From positions 1 to 64,000 of the forward strand of contig JABSQO010000002.1 in the NCBI GenBank assembly GCA_013215775.1: DNA of 64,000 nucleotides, in the 5' to 3' direction. Source of the DNA: Piscirickettsiaceae bacterium. Lineage in GTDB: Bacteria; Pseudomonadota; Gammaproteobacteria; Nitrosococcales; Methylophagaceae. Shown here piece by piece: positions 1-9,032 of the stretch. The number at the start of each line of letters is the position of its first letter. The first letter of the stretch is position 1. The position numbers and the translations under genes are program-made. The notes under the pieces were generated by a model. It had not been told where the DNA came from, did not search any database, and saw nothing but the letters and a program-made list of their open reading frames with translations.

Positions 1-2
1 AT

Positions 3-650
3 GATCTACACCTGATAGCAAATGCTGTGGGTATCAATGAACATCATCACCGTATGGATACCATGGATTCAGTATTGGATGCTGACGACCGTAATGAGTT
101 AATTAATTGGTTACGTCACCAACCTTTATTTCATCATGATGCCGATCTTGATTTTAGTATGGTACATGCAGGATTGCCGCCACAGTGGTCATTGAAAAAA
201 GTAATAAAAAGATCGAAAGAAGTTGAAACTGCTTTACAAGGTGAACATTGGCAGGACTTTTTTAAGCATATGTACGGCAACAAACCAAACGAATGGTCAA
301 AGAAGTTAAAAGGGTGGGATCGATTACGTTATATCACCAATTGTTTTACTCGTTTACGTTATTGTCATGATGATGGTCGTTTAGCGCTCAAATTCAAGGG
401 CGAGCCGAAAGACAAACCGATCGGACAAATAGCTTGGTTTGAGATGCCTAATCGTAAGACTGTTAATGACAAGATTGTTTTTGGTCACTGGTCAACCTTA
501 GGAACGGGACAATACGATAATGTGTTTTCTTTAGACAGTGGTGCCGTGTGGGGAGAGCAGTTAACAGCAGTTCGAATTGATAAAAAACCATATCGGTGGT
601 TTATAGTTGATGCTGATCCAGCCGGATTGCCGCATGCCAAAAACAAGTAA
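3..650 (+). CDS. apaH: ApaH, symmetrical diadenosine tetraphosphatase (5'-truncated by window edge)
   Basis: This is the 3' part of the gene for the cytoplasmic enzyme that splits Ap4A into two ADP. The frame is open to the left edge and reads DLHLIANAVG, which continues the GNHD metal-binding block of the calcineurin-like phosphatase family, so the track's start at the internal GTG at 27 is not the real one. Visible family blocks are HAGLPPQW (about residue 55 of the visible part) and FGHWSTL (about residue 162), both matching E. coli ApaH as I remember it. About 60 N-terminal residues, including the GDVHG metal site, lie outside the window. It is followed by a 99-bp gap before ribH. Confidence 0.93.
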   Translation, partial: DLHLIANAVGINEHHHRMDTMDSVLDADDRNELINWLRHQPLFHHDADLDFSMVHAGLPPQWSLKKVIKRSKEVETALQGEHWQDFFKHMYGNKPNEWSKKLKGWDRLRYITNCFTRLRYCHDDGRLALKFKGEPKDKPIGQIAWFEMPNRKTVNDKIVFGHWSTLGTGQYDNVFSLDSGAVWGEQLTAVRIDKKPYRWFIVDADPAGLPHAKNK

Positions 651-749
651 ACCCTGTCGCTTCATCATTGTGAACATCGACTTGTTAGGCATAAGCAGTT
701 AAACAAAGTACAATACTCCTATCTCAAATCTTGGAATTTTTGAATAACC

Positions 750-1232
750 ATGAGTAATATCACAACATTTTCTGGTGACTTTTCAGCCGAAGGGCTAAAA
801 ATAGGTATTGTCGCTGGCCGTTTCAATGACTTTATTGTTAATAATTTAATTTCAGGTGCCATTGATTGCTTAGTGCGTCATGGTGTAGATGAAGCTGATA
901 TTGAATTAGCTCGTGTTCCTGGTGCGGTAGAAATTCCATTAGCAGTTCAGCGTATGGGCCGTACGGGTAAATATGATGCCATCATTGCATTGGGTGCGGT
1001 AATTCGCGGTGGCACGCCACACTTTGAATATGTTGCTGGTGAGTGTGCTAAAGGTTTAGGTCAATTAACCTTACAGCTTGATATTCCAGTCTCTTTCGGT
1101 GTGTTGACGGTTGATACGATTGAACAAGCTATTGAACGTGCGGGCACTAAAGCTGGTAATAAAGGCACTGAAGCAGCCATGGGTACCATTGAAATGGTCA
1201 ATGTGCTTCGCCAAATTGAGAGTGCAAAATAA
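750..1232 (+). CDS. ribH: 6,7-dimethyl-8-ribityllumazine synthase
   Basis: This enzyme condenses 5-amino-6-ribitylaminouracil with 3,4-dihydroxybutanone phosphate to make lumazine, the penultimate step of riboflavin synthesis. The 160-residue length is normal for the family. Seen motifs are GRFND near residue 23 and the active-site block [14 protein letters not shown] in the middle, followed by the SFGVLT strand. It ends two bases before nusB, the ribH-nusB pairing common in gammaproteobacteria, so the two are almost certainly cotranscribed with thiL and pgpA. No ribB/ribE or FMN riboswitch is visible in the 99-bp upstream gap. Confidence 0.97.
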   Translation: MSNITTFSGDFSAEGLKIGIVAGRFNDFIVNNLISGAIDCLVRHGVDEADIELARVPGAVEIPLAVQRMGRTGKYDAIIALGAVIRGGTPHFEYVAGECAKGLGQLTLQLDIPVSFGVLTVDTIEQAIERAGTKAGNKGTEAAMGTIEMVNVLRQIESAK

Positions 1233-1234
1233 TA

Positions 1235-1690
1235 ATGGCAAGAGCCTTACCCCGATCTCATGCTCGCCGTGCAGCTGTTCAAGCATTGTATCAAGCACTC
1301 GTTAATGGCCAGACAAGCTCTGCTAAAGATGCCTTAGATTTTGTCACCGCGGAAAATTCAGACAAAATGGACATGAAGTACTTCACTATGCTGGTGGATG
1401 GTGTTTCTAAAGAGATAGATACTTTAGACACTGAATTATCCTATGCGGTAGATCGAAACTTATCCGATATTGACCCCGTTGAAAGCTCTGTACTTCGTTT
1501 GGCTGTGTATGAGTTTATTCATCGACCAGAGATCCCATACCGGGTGGTATTAAATGAGGCGGTAGAGTTGGCTAAAGCCTTTGGTGGTGAAAAAGGCCAT
1601 AAATATGTCAATGGTGTATTAGATAAAATGGGCTCTAAATTGCGGGCTGATGAATATAAGTCATCAAAGGCGAAACGTAATAAATCGTAA
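1235..1690 (+). CDS. nusB: Transcription antitermination factor NusB
   Basis: NusB binds boxA RNA together with ribosomal protein S10 and supports antitermination, chiefly on rRNA operons. The all-helical family is recognised from the N-terminal RRAAVQALYQ block, SSVLRLAVYEF in the middle and the C-terminal block NEAVELAKAFGGEKGHKYVN. The length of 151 residues is a little over the usual ~140, because of a lysine/serine-rich tail (SSKAKRNKS). The start is the ATG two bases after the ribH stop; its ribosome site lies in the end of ribH. It is followed by thiL after 9 bp. Confidence 0.97.
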   Translation: MARALPRSHARRAAVQALYQALVNGQTSSAKDALDFVTAENSDKMDMKYFTMLVDGVSKEIDTLDTELSYAVDRNLSDIDPVESSVLRLAVYEFIHRPEIPYRVVLNEAVELAKAFGGEKGHKYVNGVLDKMGSKLRADEYKSSKAKRNKS

Positions 1691-1699
1691 GGATTCCAT

Positions 1700-2671
1700 T
1701 TGGCTACACTGTCCGAATTCTCTTTAATTCAACACTATTTTGAACAATTAACACCTCAGCGTGAAGATGTCTTATTAGGCATTGGTGATGATTGTGCTTT
1801 ATTGCAATGTCCAGCCGGTCATGTTGTTGCTGCGTCAATCGATACCCTAGTTGAAGGTGTCCATTTCTTTGCTGATGTTGACCCTGAAAGTTTAGGTCAT
1901 AAAAGTTTAGCGGTTGGTTTGAGTGATTTAGCTGCGATGGGTGCAACACCTGCGTGGTTTACTTTGGCAATAACCTTGCCAGAGATTAATGAAAGTTGGC
2001 TGAAAGGTTTTGCACAAGGTTTGGCAACACTAGCAAAACAGCACAAGATTCAATTAGTGGGGGGCGATACCACTAGAGGCCCACTGACGATTAGTATTCA
2101 GGTGCATGGTTTTGTCAGACCGGAACAAGCATTACGACGAGATGGAGCCCAAGTTGATGATTTTATTTATGTGACCGGTACCTTAGGTGATGCTGGCGCT
2201 GCCCTGCAATTGAAACTCCAACAATTGAATGAGTCTTCACTCCATGATGAAGATAAACACTATTTACAACAAAGATTAGAACGACCGACGCCACGAGTTG
2301 AAATCGGGCAAAAATTACTCGGATTAGCCACGTCAGTCATTGATATTTCTGATGGTTTATTAGCTGATTTAGGTCATATCATTGACAAAAGTGGTGTCGG
2401 AGCAAGGTTAGAATTAGCTCAGTTACCATTGTCAGTAGCACTACAGAAACTGAATTCAAATACTGCGGAGCAGTTAGCATTAATGTCAGGCGACGATTAT
2501 GAGTTATGCTTCACGGTTTCAGCTGACAATGCGGCCCAAGTTGAAAGTTTGCTTGTAGAACAATGTACACGGGTCGGCGTAATTAATGATCAATCAGCTA
2601 TCTCATGTGTCGATCAAAACGATCAAGTGATTGAATTTCAAGGAACAGGTTATGACCACTTCCCAGCCTAA
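1700..2671 (+). CDS. thiL: Thiamine-monophosphate kinase
   Basis: ThiL phosphorylates thiamine monophosphate to thiamine diphosphate, the active cofactor. The PurM-like fold is shown by GIGDDCALL near residue 27, DTLVEGVHF, LSDLAAMGA, GGDTTRGP, DISDGLLADLGH and SGDDYELCF, in the same order as in E. coli ThiL. The start is a TTG at 1700 preceded by AAGGA; no in-frame ATG would leave the N-terminal EFSLIQ block intact. The 3' end overlaps pgpA by 20 bp, which fits the thiL-pgpA pair seen widely in gammaproteobacteria and implies translational coupling. Confidence 0.96.
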   Translation: MATLSEFSLIQHYFEQLTPQREDVLLGIGDDCALLQCPAGHVVAASIDTLVEGVHFFADVDPESLGHKSLAVGLSDLAAMGATPAWFTLAITLPEINESWLKGFAQGLATLAKQHKIQLVGGDTTRGPLTISIQVHGFVRPEQALRRDGAQVDDFIYVTGTLGDAGAALQLKLQQLNESSLHDEDKHYLQQRLERPTPRVEIGQKLLGLATSVIDISDGLLADLGHIIDKSGVGARLELAQLPLSVALQKLNSNTAEQLALMSGDDYELCFTVSADNAAQVESLLVEQCTRVGVINDQSAISCVDQNDQVIEFQGTGYDHFPA

Positions 2672-3140
2672 AGTTAACTTTCGTGAGTTATTGAAAAGAC
2701 CGATATGTTTTCTTGGGCTAGGTTTTGGCACAGGATTGGCTCCAAAAGCACCGGGTACTTTCGGTACATTAGCTGCCCTGCCTATTTATTGGCTAATGCA
2801 GGATCTATCGTTAGCTATCTATTTAGCGATAACCATAATTGCTTTTGTAGTCGGTATCTGGATTTGCCAGAAATCTGCAGATTGGCTTGGCTCAGATGAT
2901 CCTTCTGCCGTTGTATGGGATGAAATAGTCGGTTATTTGGTTACGATGATTGCAGCGCCAACAGGTTGGCAATGGATGTTAGCTGGCTTTGTATTATTCC
3001 GAATCTTCGATATATGGAAACCTTGGCCAATTAGTTGGGCAGATAAAAACCTGCATGGCGGGATTGGTATTATGGTTGATGATGTGATTGCAGGCTTGTT
3101 TTCGATATTGATATTACAATTATCTTTAATATTATTTTAG
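2652..3140 (+). CDS. pgpA: Phosphatidylglycerophosphatase A
   Basis: PgpA dephosphorylates phosphatidylglycerophosphate to phosphatidylglycerol in the inner membrane. The family blocks [17 protein letters not shown] near residue 30 and [11 protein letters not shown] near residue 95 are both present, with about four hydrophobic membrane segments. I chose the ATG at 2652 (162 aa) rather than the track's TTG at 2631 because AAGGAACAGG lies just before it and the extra residues NFKEQV are not family-like. The gene overlaps the end of thiL by 20 bp. Its last 4 bp overlap, tail to tail, with the PilE-like gene on the other strand. Confidence 0.95.
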   Translation: MTTSQPKVNFRELLKRPICFLGLGFGTGLAPKAPGTFGTLAALPIYWLMQDLSLAIYLAITIIAFVVGIWICQKSADWLGSDDPSAVVWDEIVGYLVTMIAAPTGWQWMLAGFVLFRIFDIWKPWPISWADKNLHGGIGIMVDDVIAGLFSILILQLSLILF

Positions 3141-3562
3141 CGATTCCAACAGTTTGCAGCTGTTCCTGAACCACTTATTGTTTCTGAATTACTTTCATTG
3201 GTAACAAAATTTGCACACTCTCCATCATTTGTCGCTTGCGCACCTTGTGGTACAGCCGTTATGGTATACGCTGTTGCAGAAGCACCTGTAACTGTTACTT
3301 GGTAGTGACCATCAGCAGAAGCTTGGGCGGCATCACCTGCATATCCGAAATTTGTCATTGCATTAGTATATGCTGAATTATTAGCCCGCCATTTCTCTTG
3401 TGCTAATTGTACAGTTAGTATTGTATCTTTTGCATCTGCTCTACGTGCACGAGTGACATAATCGGTATACGCAGGCAGTGCTATTGCAGCTAAGACACCA
3501 ATTATCACAACGACAATCATTAACTCAATAAGGGTAAAACCTTTAATTAATTTGATATTCAT
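3137..3562 (-). CDS. Type IV pilin, PilE-like
   Basis: This 141-residue protein has a classical class III prepilin signal, LIKG followed by [22 protein letters not shown], so the peptidase PilD would cut after Gly8 and methylate the new Phe; Glu5 of the mature pilin is present. The body contains one late Cys pair (GECANF and AANCWNR) that would form the usual D-region disulfide. The region [16 protein letters not shown] and the length match PilE/minor pilins that normally close the fimU-pilV-W-X-Y1-E operon. Here it is divergent from the other pilin genes, separated by 186 bp, and could be a minor pilin or a main subunit. Confidence 0.85.
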   Translation of the reverse strand: MNIKLIKGFTLIELMIVVVIIGVLAAIALPAYTDYVTRARRADAKDTILTVQLAQEKWRANNSAYTNAMTNFGYAGDAAQASADGHYQVTVTGASATAYTITAVPQGAQATNDGECANFVTNESNSETISGSGTAANCWNR

Positions 3563-3748
3563 AGATTCACCTACACATATTTTTTTGGGATATAATTTTA
3601 GTTAAACAATAGACCAAATATGACAATAGGTCACTATAAAAGTGTGCGCCACATCACAAAACAATATAAAAAATGATGATATTTGCTATGAAAGTCTATT
3701 ATTAGGGGGCTATAATCCACCTTATCTATAAAAAGGTATTGCTTTGTA
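3563..3748. promoter_or_regulatory. Divergent intergenic region between pilE-like and minor pilin operon
   Basis: This AT-rich 186-bp gap must hold the promoters of both the PilE-like gene and the rightward pilin operon. A perfect TATAAT lies at 3711-3716, with only a weak TGAAAG-like -35 sixteen bases upstream, for rightward transcription. I found no clear sigma-54 (GG-N10-GC) element in either direction, though a check with a weight matrix is needed. Leftward promoter elements are not convincing by eye. Confidence 0.4.
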
Positions 3749-4282
3749 ATGATGGATCAAAAACAAAAAGGTTTTACTCTTATTGAATTAATGGTAGTTG
3801 TGGTAATTTTAGGAGTTTTAGTAGCCATTGCCTTCCCATCATTTGTAGAGACACTTGATCGCAGAAAATTAAAAGGTGCGGGTGATAAACTGTTTGCAGA
3901 CTTATTATTTGCCAAAACAGAAGCGATTAAACGAAATACGCCGGTCAGAATAACCTTTAAAGGGAATGGGGCTACATGGTGTTATGGAATAGCAGAAAAT
4001 GTTGCTTGTGACTGTACTGCGGCAGACTGTGTGATTGATGGTGTGAGTAAAGTTGTGAATCAAGATGACTATTCTGCAGCTGTCAGTGTAGATGGCACCG
4101 CCTCCTTTGCTGCAGATGATGCGAATGCATTTACTTCATTCACTCCATTGCGAGGTGCTGCGAATGCAGGGAATTTACAATTCTCAATTGCTAGCGGTGC
4201 CGAATTGCGAGTGGTTGTTTCTTCATTCGGTCGAGTGAGACTCTGTTCTGATACAGGTGCCTTCGGGCATGCGGGTTGTTAA
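3749..4282 (+). CDS. GspH/FimT-type minor pseudopilin
   Basis: This is a prepilin-like protein of 177 residues with cleavage site KQKG followed by FTLIELMVVVVILGVLVAIAFP. The segment RRKLKGAGDKLFADLLFAKTEAIKRNTPVRITF is the typical GspH/FimT signature following the N-terminal helix, and the C-terminus SFGRVRLCSDTG.FGHAGC is also like FimT/FimU. Four to six cysteines are clustered (VACDCTAADC). It is first in a four-gene pilin operon with 9 bp to the next gene. In Pseudomonas-type systems the equivalent FimU starts the minor pilin operon that primes pilus assembly. Start choice between the two adjacent ATGs (3749, 3752) is open. Confidence 0.88.
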   Translation: MMDQKQKGFTLIELMVVVVILGVLVAIAFPSFVETLDRRKLKGAGDKLFADLLFAKTEAIKRNTPVRITFKGNGATWCYGIAENVACDCTAADCVIDGVSKVVNQDDYSAAVSVDGTASFAADDANAFTSFTPLRGAANAGNLQFSIASGAELRVVVSSFGRVRLCSDTGAFGHAGC

Positions 4283-4291
4283 GGATAAATA

Positions 4292-4879
4292 ATGAATAAG
4301 AAGCAACGGGGAATTACATTAATAGAAATGATGATTGCCATGCTACTTGGTTTGGTGGTGACAGGTTCGATCATTGCAATATTTATTAGTAATGTGAAAT
4401 CGAGTAGCGAAAATATCAGAATGATTAGACTTAACCAGGAATTAAGAGGCACGATGACCTTTATTTCGGATGAAATAAAAAGAGCAGGTTACTCTGGTGC
4501 TCCACCAAGTTCAGATTTCATGGATGACTTTAATTTTGACGCCGGCTCAAGTTGTTTACGATATTCTTATGATGAAAATGGTGATGGTGTGCGCCAAGCA
4601 GAGGAAAGATTTGGCTTTCAACTAACAGCTAATGCCATACAATGGACTAATCGAGTAACTTCTGATACTTGTGCAGGAACTAATTGGCAAGATATTACAG
4701 ATACCAATATTGTTTCAATTACAGTGTTCACTGCGCCGGAGAGTTCTATTCCTGTTGGCACTACTATCAATGTTAATCAATTGCTTGTAACGTTGACAGG
4801 TCAAATAGTATTGAATCCTGGCATAGCAAGTCGAACGATTATTGAAACAATTAGAGTTAGGAATGAAGATGCCAGTTAG
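4292..4879 (+). CDS. pilW: PilW-type minor pilin
   Basis: The protein (195 aa) starts MNKKQRG and continues ITLIEMMIAMLLGLVVTGSII, a type III prepilin signal with Glu5. The stretch following it, NQELRGTMTFISDEIKRAGYSG, is the characteristic PilW block (helix, then D-E-hydrophobic-R-R-A-G-Y). PilW is a minor pilin that, with FimU, PilV and PilX, forms the pilus tip or priming complex at the inner membrane. The C-terminal half is a beta-rich domain with two cysteines and a DENGDGV loop that looks like a calcium-binding D-x-N/D-x-D turn (inference). It is shorter than the ~270-330 residues common for PilW. Confidence 0.85.
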   Translation: MNKKQRGITLIEMMIAMLLGLVVTGSIIAIFISNVKSSSENIRMIRLNQELRGTMTFISDEIKRAGYSGAPPSSDFMDDFNFDAGSSCLRYSYDENGDGVRQAEERFGFQLTANAIQWTNRVTSDTCAGTNWQDITDTNIVSITVFTAPESSIPVGTTINVNQLLVTLTGQIVLNPGIASRTIIETIRVRNEDAS

Positions 4880-4903
4880 GATTGGTCAATGAGGTAATTA
4901 ATT

Positions 4904-6157
4904 ATGCATAATTCAAATATAACGCCTTTAAAGCAACAGCAGGGTGCGGCAGTGTTGTTTATTGCAGTGATATTACTGATAGGTGTTACATTAATTGTAC
5001 TGTTTGCATCGCGAGTTGGTTTGTTGGATCAACGAATATCGGGTAATGAATATCGACATAAAGAAGCTTTTGCCAATGCTGAGGGAGCCTTGGAGCAGGC
5101 GGCAGCTTTTTTACGGGTTAATCCCTCGTTATATGACTCTAGCACTGTTGGTTGGGTAAGCTGTGTAGGAAGTACGAGTATCTATCCTTGTGATACAGCA
5201 GGGGCAGAAATGGTTTATGGCTCAATAAGTGGTGGTGGTATTACATCGACGTTACCTCCAGCCGCTGCAAATGCTACTTCATTTTTAGTTAAAACAGCAT
5301 CAACTATTTTAGCTATTGGTGTTGGGGCTTCGGATGACGGGACTGGTGCTGCCACAGCTCAGGTGGCATATGCAAAAATAAGTCTCATTACTCCTGGTGA
5401 AATACCACCAATTATGGGGCCACAATTAAACCTAAATGGTAACTTTACAATAGTTGCCGATCCTAATAACGGTATTGGAACAACTGGTGTCCCTATTTCG
5501 GGTTGGACTTCATCAAATACTAGTGGAACAGGTTCATGGCAAACATGCCAATTAGGTTCATTCACCGATGGAGGAGAAATTTGTAGTGAAATATATACAT
5601 CTGGGGATGACTGGAGTGGTTGTGCGTGCACTGACGTCTTAAGTAATAAAGACATCCCTGTAAGTGAAATGGTAGATATATTCACCGACTCTTCGGGTTT
5701 TCCAGATCCTTTTGAGTATATATTTGGACCGGGTGCTACTGTAGATAGTATTCGACCACGTTTTATAGACAACGGGCAATATTACGAAGGGGATTGTACG
5801 GGGTTAGATACATTGGATTTGGCTACGTTATCAAAACCATGGGTCTGGGTTGATGGTAATTGTAATGTTCCAAGTATTGGTACAGCAGATTTACCTGTAC
5901 TTCTTGTCGTGGAAGGAACGATGAGATTAAATGCGACTACGGATGCTTGGGGGCTTTTGATTTCTACAACTGAAGTTAAATCAAATGGTGCTGCGATTGT
6001 TCACGGGTCATTGGTGGCTGATTTAGTGTCTGACATCGCTAATGGGGGCTACAAACAAGTCTATGATGAAAGCTTACTCGATGCACTGGCCAATGACACA
6101 ATTAATACGGATATAGGTAAAATTAAATATAGCTGGCGAGATTTTACTCCGGCCTGA
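4904..6157 (+). CDS. pilX: PilX-type minor pilin with long C-terminal domain
   Basis: The N-terminus QQQG followed by AAVLFIAVILLIGVTLIVLFA, then DQRISGNEYRHKEAFANAEGALEQA, is the PilX N-terminal signature; as in many PilX/GspK-like proteins the Glu5 of pilins is lacking. After residue ~70 the protein continues for about 340 residues, much more than the ~170-200 of Pseudomonas PilX. The extension contains paired cysteines (CSEIYTSGDDWSGCAC, GDCTG, GNCNV) and a repetitive beta-like end (VEGTMRLNATTDAWGLLIS). It sits between pilW and pilV and presumably belongs to the pilus tip. The function of the extension is unknown. Confidence 0.78.
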   Translation: MHNSNITPLKQQQGAAVLFIAVILLIGVTLIVLFASRVGLLDQRISGNEYRHKEAFANAEGALEQAAAFLRVNPSLYDSSTVGWVSCVGSTSIYPCDTAGAEMVYGSISGGGITSTLPPAAANATSFLVKTASTILAIGVGASDDGTGAATAQVAYAKISLITPGEIPPIMGPQLNLNGNFTIVADPNNGIGTTGVPISGWTSSNTSGTGSWQTCQLGSFTDGGEICSEIYTSGDDWSGCACTDVLSNKDIPVSEMVDIFTDSSGFPDPFEYIFGPGATVDSIRPRFIDNGQYYEGDCTGLDTLDLATLSKPWVWVDGNCNVPSIGTADLPVLLVVEGTMRLNATTDAWGLLISTTEVKSNGAAIVHGSLVADLVSDIANGGYKQVYDESLLDALANDTINTDIGKIKYSWRDFTPA

Positions 6158-6197
6158 TTTTATACTCCGAAGCTGTTGTTTATAGGAATAGACGGAT

Positions 6198-7988
6198 ATG
6201 AACATGAAATTTAAAACAAACACAAAGTCGAAAGGCTTTAGCCTTATTGAGGTGATGATTGCTTTGGTCGTGTTAGCAATAGGGATATTAGGTATATCAA
6301 AGTTGCAAGGCACGTTGATTCGTAATAGTTCTGATGCACATCAACGTACGGTGGCCGTTTCAATTGCCCAACAAAAAATAGATGATTTGAGAAGTTATAG
6401 TAAGCTGAATTCAGATTTATCATGGGCTGCTGCTTTAGCAGAAGTTTCACCTGAAACTGAAATGGCCTATGAACATATCACCGGTAATACCAATCTAGAG
6501 ACCTATACTGAGACGGGTGGCTTAATTCTACCGACTTCCTCAAGGATAGTGGGAACTACAAGCTATTCGTTGAATTGGACTGTGGAAAACTATTGGTACG
6601 AAGATGCAGATGGAAATGATGCGACATTATTAACTCATACATCGACTATACCGACACCCGCACCAGCAAGATCTGATTTCAAATTACTCACTGTCGTTGT
6701 TGCATGGGATGATGTGGAAGGTACGAGCCAAAGTATTTCGCTAGACACAGTCATAGATGCTTATTCATTGATAAATACAGCATTCTCTGCTTCTGTACAT
6801 AACGGTGGAGACTCCCCTATTATTCCTTATACACCATTGCAAGCGCCAGATGTTGTACCTGTCACATTGGATTCGGATGGGTTGAAAAAAGAGACGAGCA
6901 AACCTATTCCAGATGTGAGTAAGAAAGGATATAGTACAGTGGTTACGTTTGAAACAGTGACTTATAACACTAATTTGGATACTGTAAAAAGAGAAGAATT
7001 TAGAACTGTGGCATGCCGCTGTGGCAGTGGTAGTACGATTAGTTCTCATTTGTATGGACAGACAGAATGGGATGAGCAAAATGTCAAACTCACGGACAAC
7101 ACATATGACGACTTTACATCTGTGTCGAATACATCTGTGAATAATGGTGGTGGTGAGACACAAGCGGCTGAGTGTACGACTTGCTGTGCTGATGGTCCTG
7201 ATGTTGCTGGCACAGTATTCAAAGCATGCAGGTTAAAGCGGATTGATGGCATTTTGCGTTATTTCCCACCATGGAAAATGGTTGCATTTTCTATTATCCC
7301 AGCGTCTTTTTTCGATGCGAATGGTATTCCAACAATGACAGCGGTGGTAGCAGGGGCGAATATTTCTACCTATTCTGATCATGTAGAGGCTCTTGTCCGA
7401 GCAGGTGCAGCGCTGTCTGAGGCTGGTTTTAATGCTTCTTCGGCAATAGATACAAGCTTTGCCCCAGCTGGATTTACATCACTGGATCATTTGATATTTA
7501 CTGCTGGAAATGGGAATGATAGACCTATACAACTACGAGTTGTCTATATGGATTACCCTCCGTCAGGTATCTATGATGATTGTTCACCATGTACTGCAGC
7601 TACTGTGCCATTGGATAGGATCCCATTTTATGAAGTTAATTTAACGCAGCTTGTGGGCTGGACTCCAGATAGAAATAATACTACATTATTTACGTCAGAT
7701 TTCGCTCATTATGACTATGTAAGCCAACATGACAATGTAGGTAACAGTCCTGGATGTAACCCAGCAACGGCGCCTAATACTAGAACCTATATTACTAATG
7801 ATACTTTAGAAAATGGTTGTGAGTTGTCCCATTCTAGAGGTGAATTTTTCCCTAGAGTAGCAGATGTTGATGCAACAAGTCCTACGACAGTTCAGACTAT
7901 TATCTATACTAGCAATGATGGCATTGTAGATCAGATTATTAATATTGAACCAACCATTACATCCACGATTGATATTACTACTCAATAA
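6198..7988 (+). CDS. pilV: PilV-type minor pilin with very large C-terminal region
   Basis: The N-terminus KSKG followed by FSLIEVMIALVVLAIGILGISKLQ, then RNSSDAHQRTVAVSIAQQKIDDLRSY, is that of PilV (type IV pilus modification protein). The protein is 596 residues, about three times a usual PilV. The extra ~400 residues are cysteine-rich (ACRCGSGS, ECTTCCADG, DDCSPC, SPGCNP, NGCELSHSRG) with no domain I recognise. It is the last gene of the operon, where pilY1 would be expected, so the extension may take over a tip adhesin role; this is inference. A strong hairpin terminator follows at 8023. Confidence 0.78.
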   Translation: MNMKFKTNTKSKGFSLIEVMIALVVLAIGILGISKLQGTLIRNSSDAHQRTVAVSIAQQKIDDLRSYSKLNSDLSWAAALAEVSPETEMAYEHITGNTNLETYTETGGLILPTSSRIVGTTSYSLNWTVENYWYEDADGNDATLLTHTSTIPTPAPARSDFKLLTVVVAWDDVEGTSQSISLDTVIDAYSLINTAFSASVHNGGDSPIIPYTPLQAPDVVPVTLDSDGLKKETSKPIPDVSKKGYSTVVTFETVTYNTNLDTVKREEFRTVACRCGSGSTISSHLYGQTEWDEQNVKLTDNTYDDFTSVSNTSVNNGGGETQAAECTTCCADGPDVAGTVFKACRLKRIDGILRYFPPWKMVAFSIIPASFFDANGIPTMTAVVAGANISTYSDHVEALVRAGAALSEAGFNASSAIDTSFAPAGFTSLDHLIFTAGNGNDRPIQLRVVYMDYPPSGIYDDCSPCTAATVPLDRIPFYEVNLTQLVGWTPDRNNTTLFTSDFAHYDYVSQHDNVGNSPGCNPATAPNTRTYITNDTLENGCELSHSRGEFFPRVADVDATSPTTVQTIIYTSNDGIVDQIINIEPTITSTIDITTQ

Positions 7989-8022
7989 TGAGTAAATAGA
8001 TAAAGAGGATGCACTTAAAATT

Positions 8023-8060
8023 AAGCCTCGGTACATACTTGTATGTGCCGAGGCTTTTTA
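8023..8060. terminator. Bidirectional intrinsic terminator between pilV and pfkB-family gene
   Basis: AAGCCTCGGTACATAC and GTATGTGCCGAGGCTT form a near-perfect stem of about 16 bp with one T-G pair and a tiny loop, followed by TTTTTA on the plus strand and preceded by an A-rich run. It lies between two convergent genes and can stop transcription from both sides. Confidence 0.9.
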
Positions 8061-8096
8061 TATTGAAAAGATAAAAATTAATAGCTTTTTTATTTG

Positions 8097-9020
8097 TTAA
8101 CCAAAATTTTCTTCAAATCTGGCGGTAAACTCGTCGATAGTGAAAGTATGGTTTTGAGTACCATGCTGTTCGATTTTGATCGCGCCTAATAAAGAAGCAA
8201 TTCGTCCTGTTGTTTCCCAATCTTTACCATGCAGTATGCCGTGCATTAAACCGGCACGATAGGCATCACCACACCCTGTAGGGTCAACCAGTTTTTCTGC
8301 TTGAGCACAAGGAATATCAATACGTTTCCCATCAGTATAAATATGCGATCCTTCACTACCTTTGGTAATGATTAATGCTTTAACATGATCGGCAATTTCG
8401 TGTGGCGATAAACCTGTACGATCTTGGAATAGCTGTGCTTCGTAATCATTTAACGCGATATAGCTGGCTTGCTTGGCAAAGCTTAATAAATCTTCACCAT
8501 CAAACATCGGTAAACCTTGGCCGGGATCGAAGATAAATGGAATGTCTGCTTCATGTAATTGCTGAGCGTGTTGAATCATGCCATCACGACCATCAGGCGC
8601 CACAATGGCCAATTTAATATCTTTAGCTTCACTAATATGTGTTTCGTGAGCTAAATTCATTGCACCGGGATGAAATGCTGTAATTTGATTATCGTCCATA
8701 TCGGTGGTGATAAATGCTTGAGCAGTATAGTTACCTTGTTTGACATGCACATGGCGGCGATTGATACCATGTTTGTCCATCCATGTTGCGTAGCTGGCAA
8801 AGTCACTACCGACGGTACCCATAGGAATGGGGTCATCACCTAATAATTTTAGATTATAAGCAATATTGCCAGCACAACCACCAAATTCACGGCGTAGTTC
8901 AGGAACTAAGAAAGCCACATTCAACATATGTACTTTATCGGGCAAGATATGATTTTTAAATTGATCCGGAAATACCATAATAGTGTCATAAGCAAATGAG
9001 CCACAAATTAATGCTGACAT
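8097..9020 (-). CDS. PfkB-family sugar/nucleoside kinase (adenosine kinase-like)
   Basis: The 307-residue protein has the ribokinase-family layout: an N-terminal CGSFAYDTI strand, the substrate loop GGCAGNIAYNL near residue 47, and the C-terminal anion-hole/catalytic motif DPTGCGDAYRAG, in which the usual GAGD is GCGD and the catalytic Asp is kept. This subgroup is usually annotated as carbohydrate or adenosine kinase in proteobacteria; the real substrate cannot be read from sequence. It lies 12 bp downstream of rnd on the same strand, so the two are probably cotranscribed. Confidence 0.88.
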   Translation of the reverse strand: MSALICGSFAYDTIMVFPDQFKNHILPDKVHMLNVAFLVPELRREFGGCAGNIAYNLKLLGDDPIPMGTVGSDFASYATWMDKHGINRRHVHVKQGNYTAQAFITTDMDDNQITAFHPGAMNLAHETHISEAKDIKLAIVAPDGRDGMIQHAQQLHEADIPFIFDPGQGLPMFDGEDLLSFAKQASYIALNDYEAQLFQDRTGLSPHEIADHVKALIITKGSEGSHIYTDGKRIDIPCAQAEKLVDPTGCGDAYRAGLMHGILHGKDWETTGRIASLLGAIKIEQHGTQNHTFTIDEFTARFEENFG

Positions 9021-9032
9021 AATTTTTTGTCC

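Noticed and set aside
27-650. apaH starting at GTG 27
   Set aside because: The same frame continues to base 3 with family-like DLHLIANAVG, so the gene starts outside the window.
651-749. FMN riboswitch ahead of ribH
   Set aside because: The 99-bp gap is too short and lacks the conserved RFN element sequences.
5359-5772. 137-aa antisense ORF in pilX
   Set aside because: Antisense to a gene with clear pilin signature; composition is that of a complementary-strand shadow.
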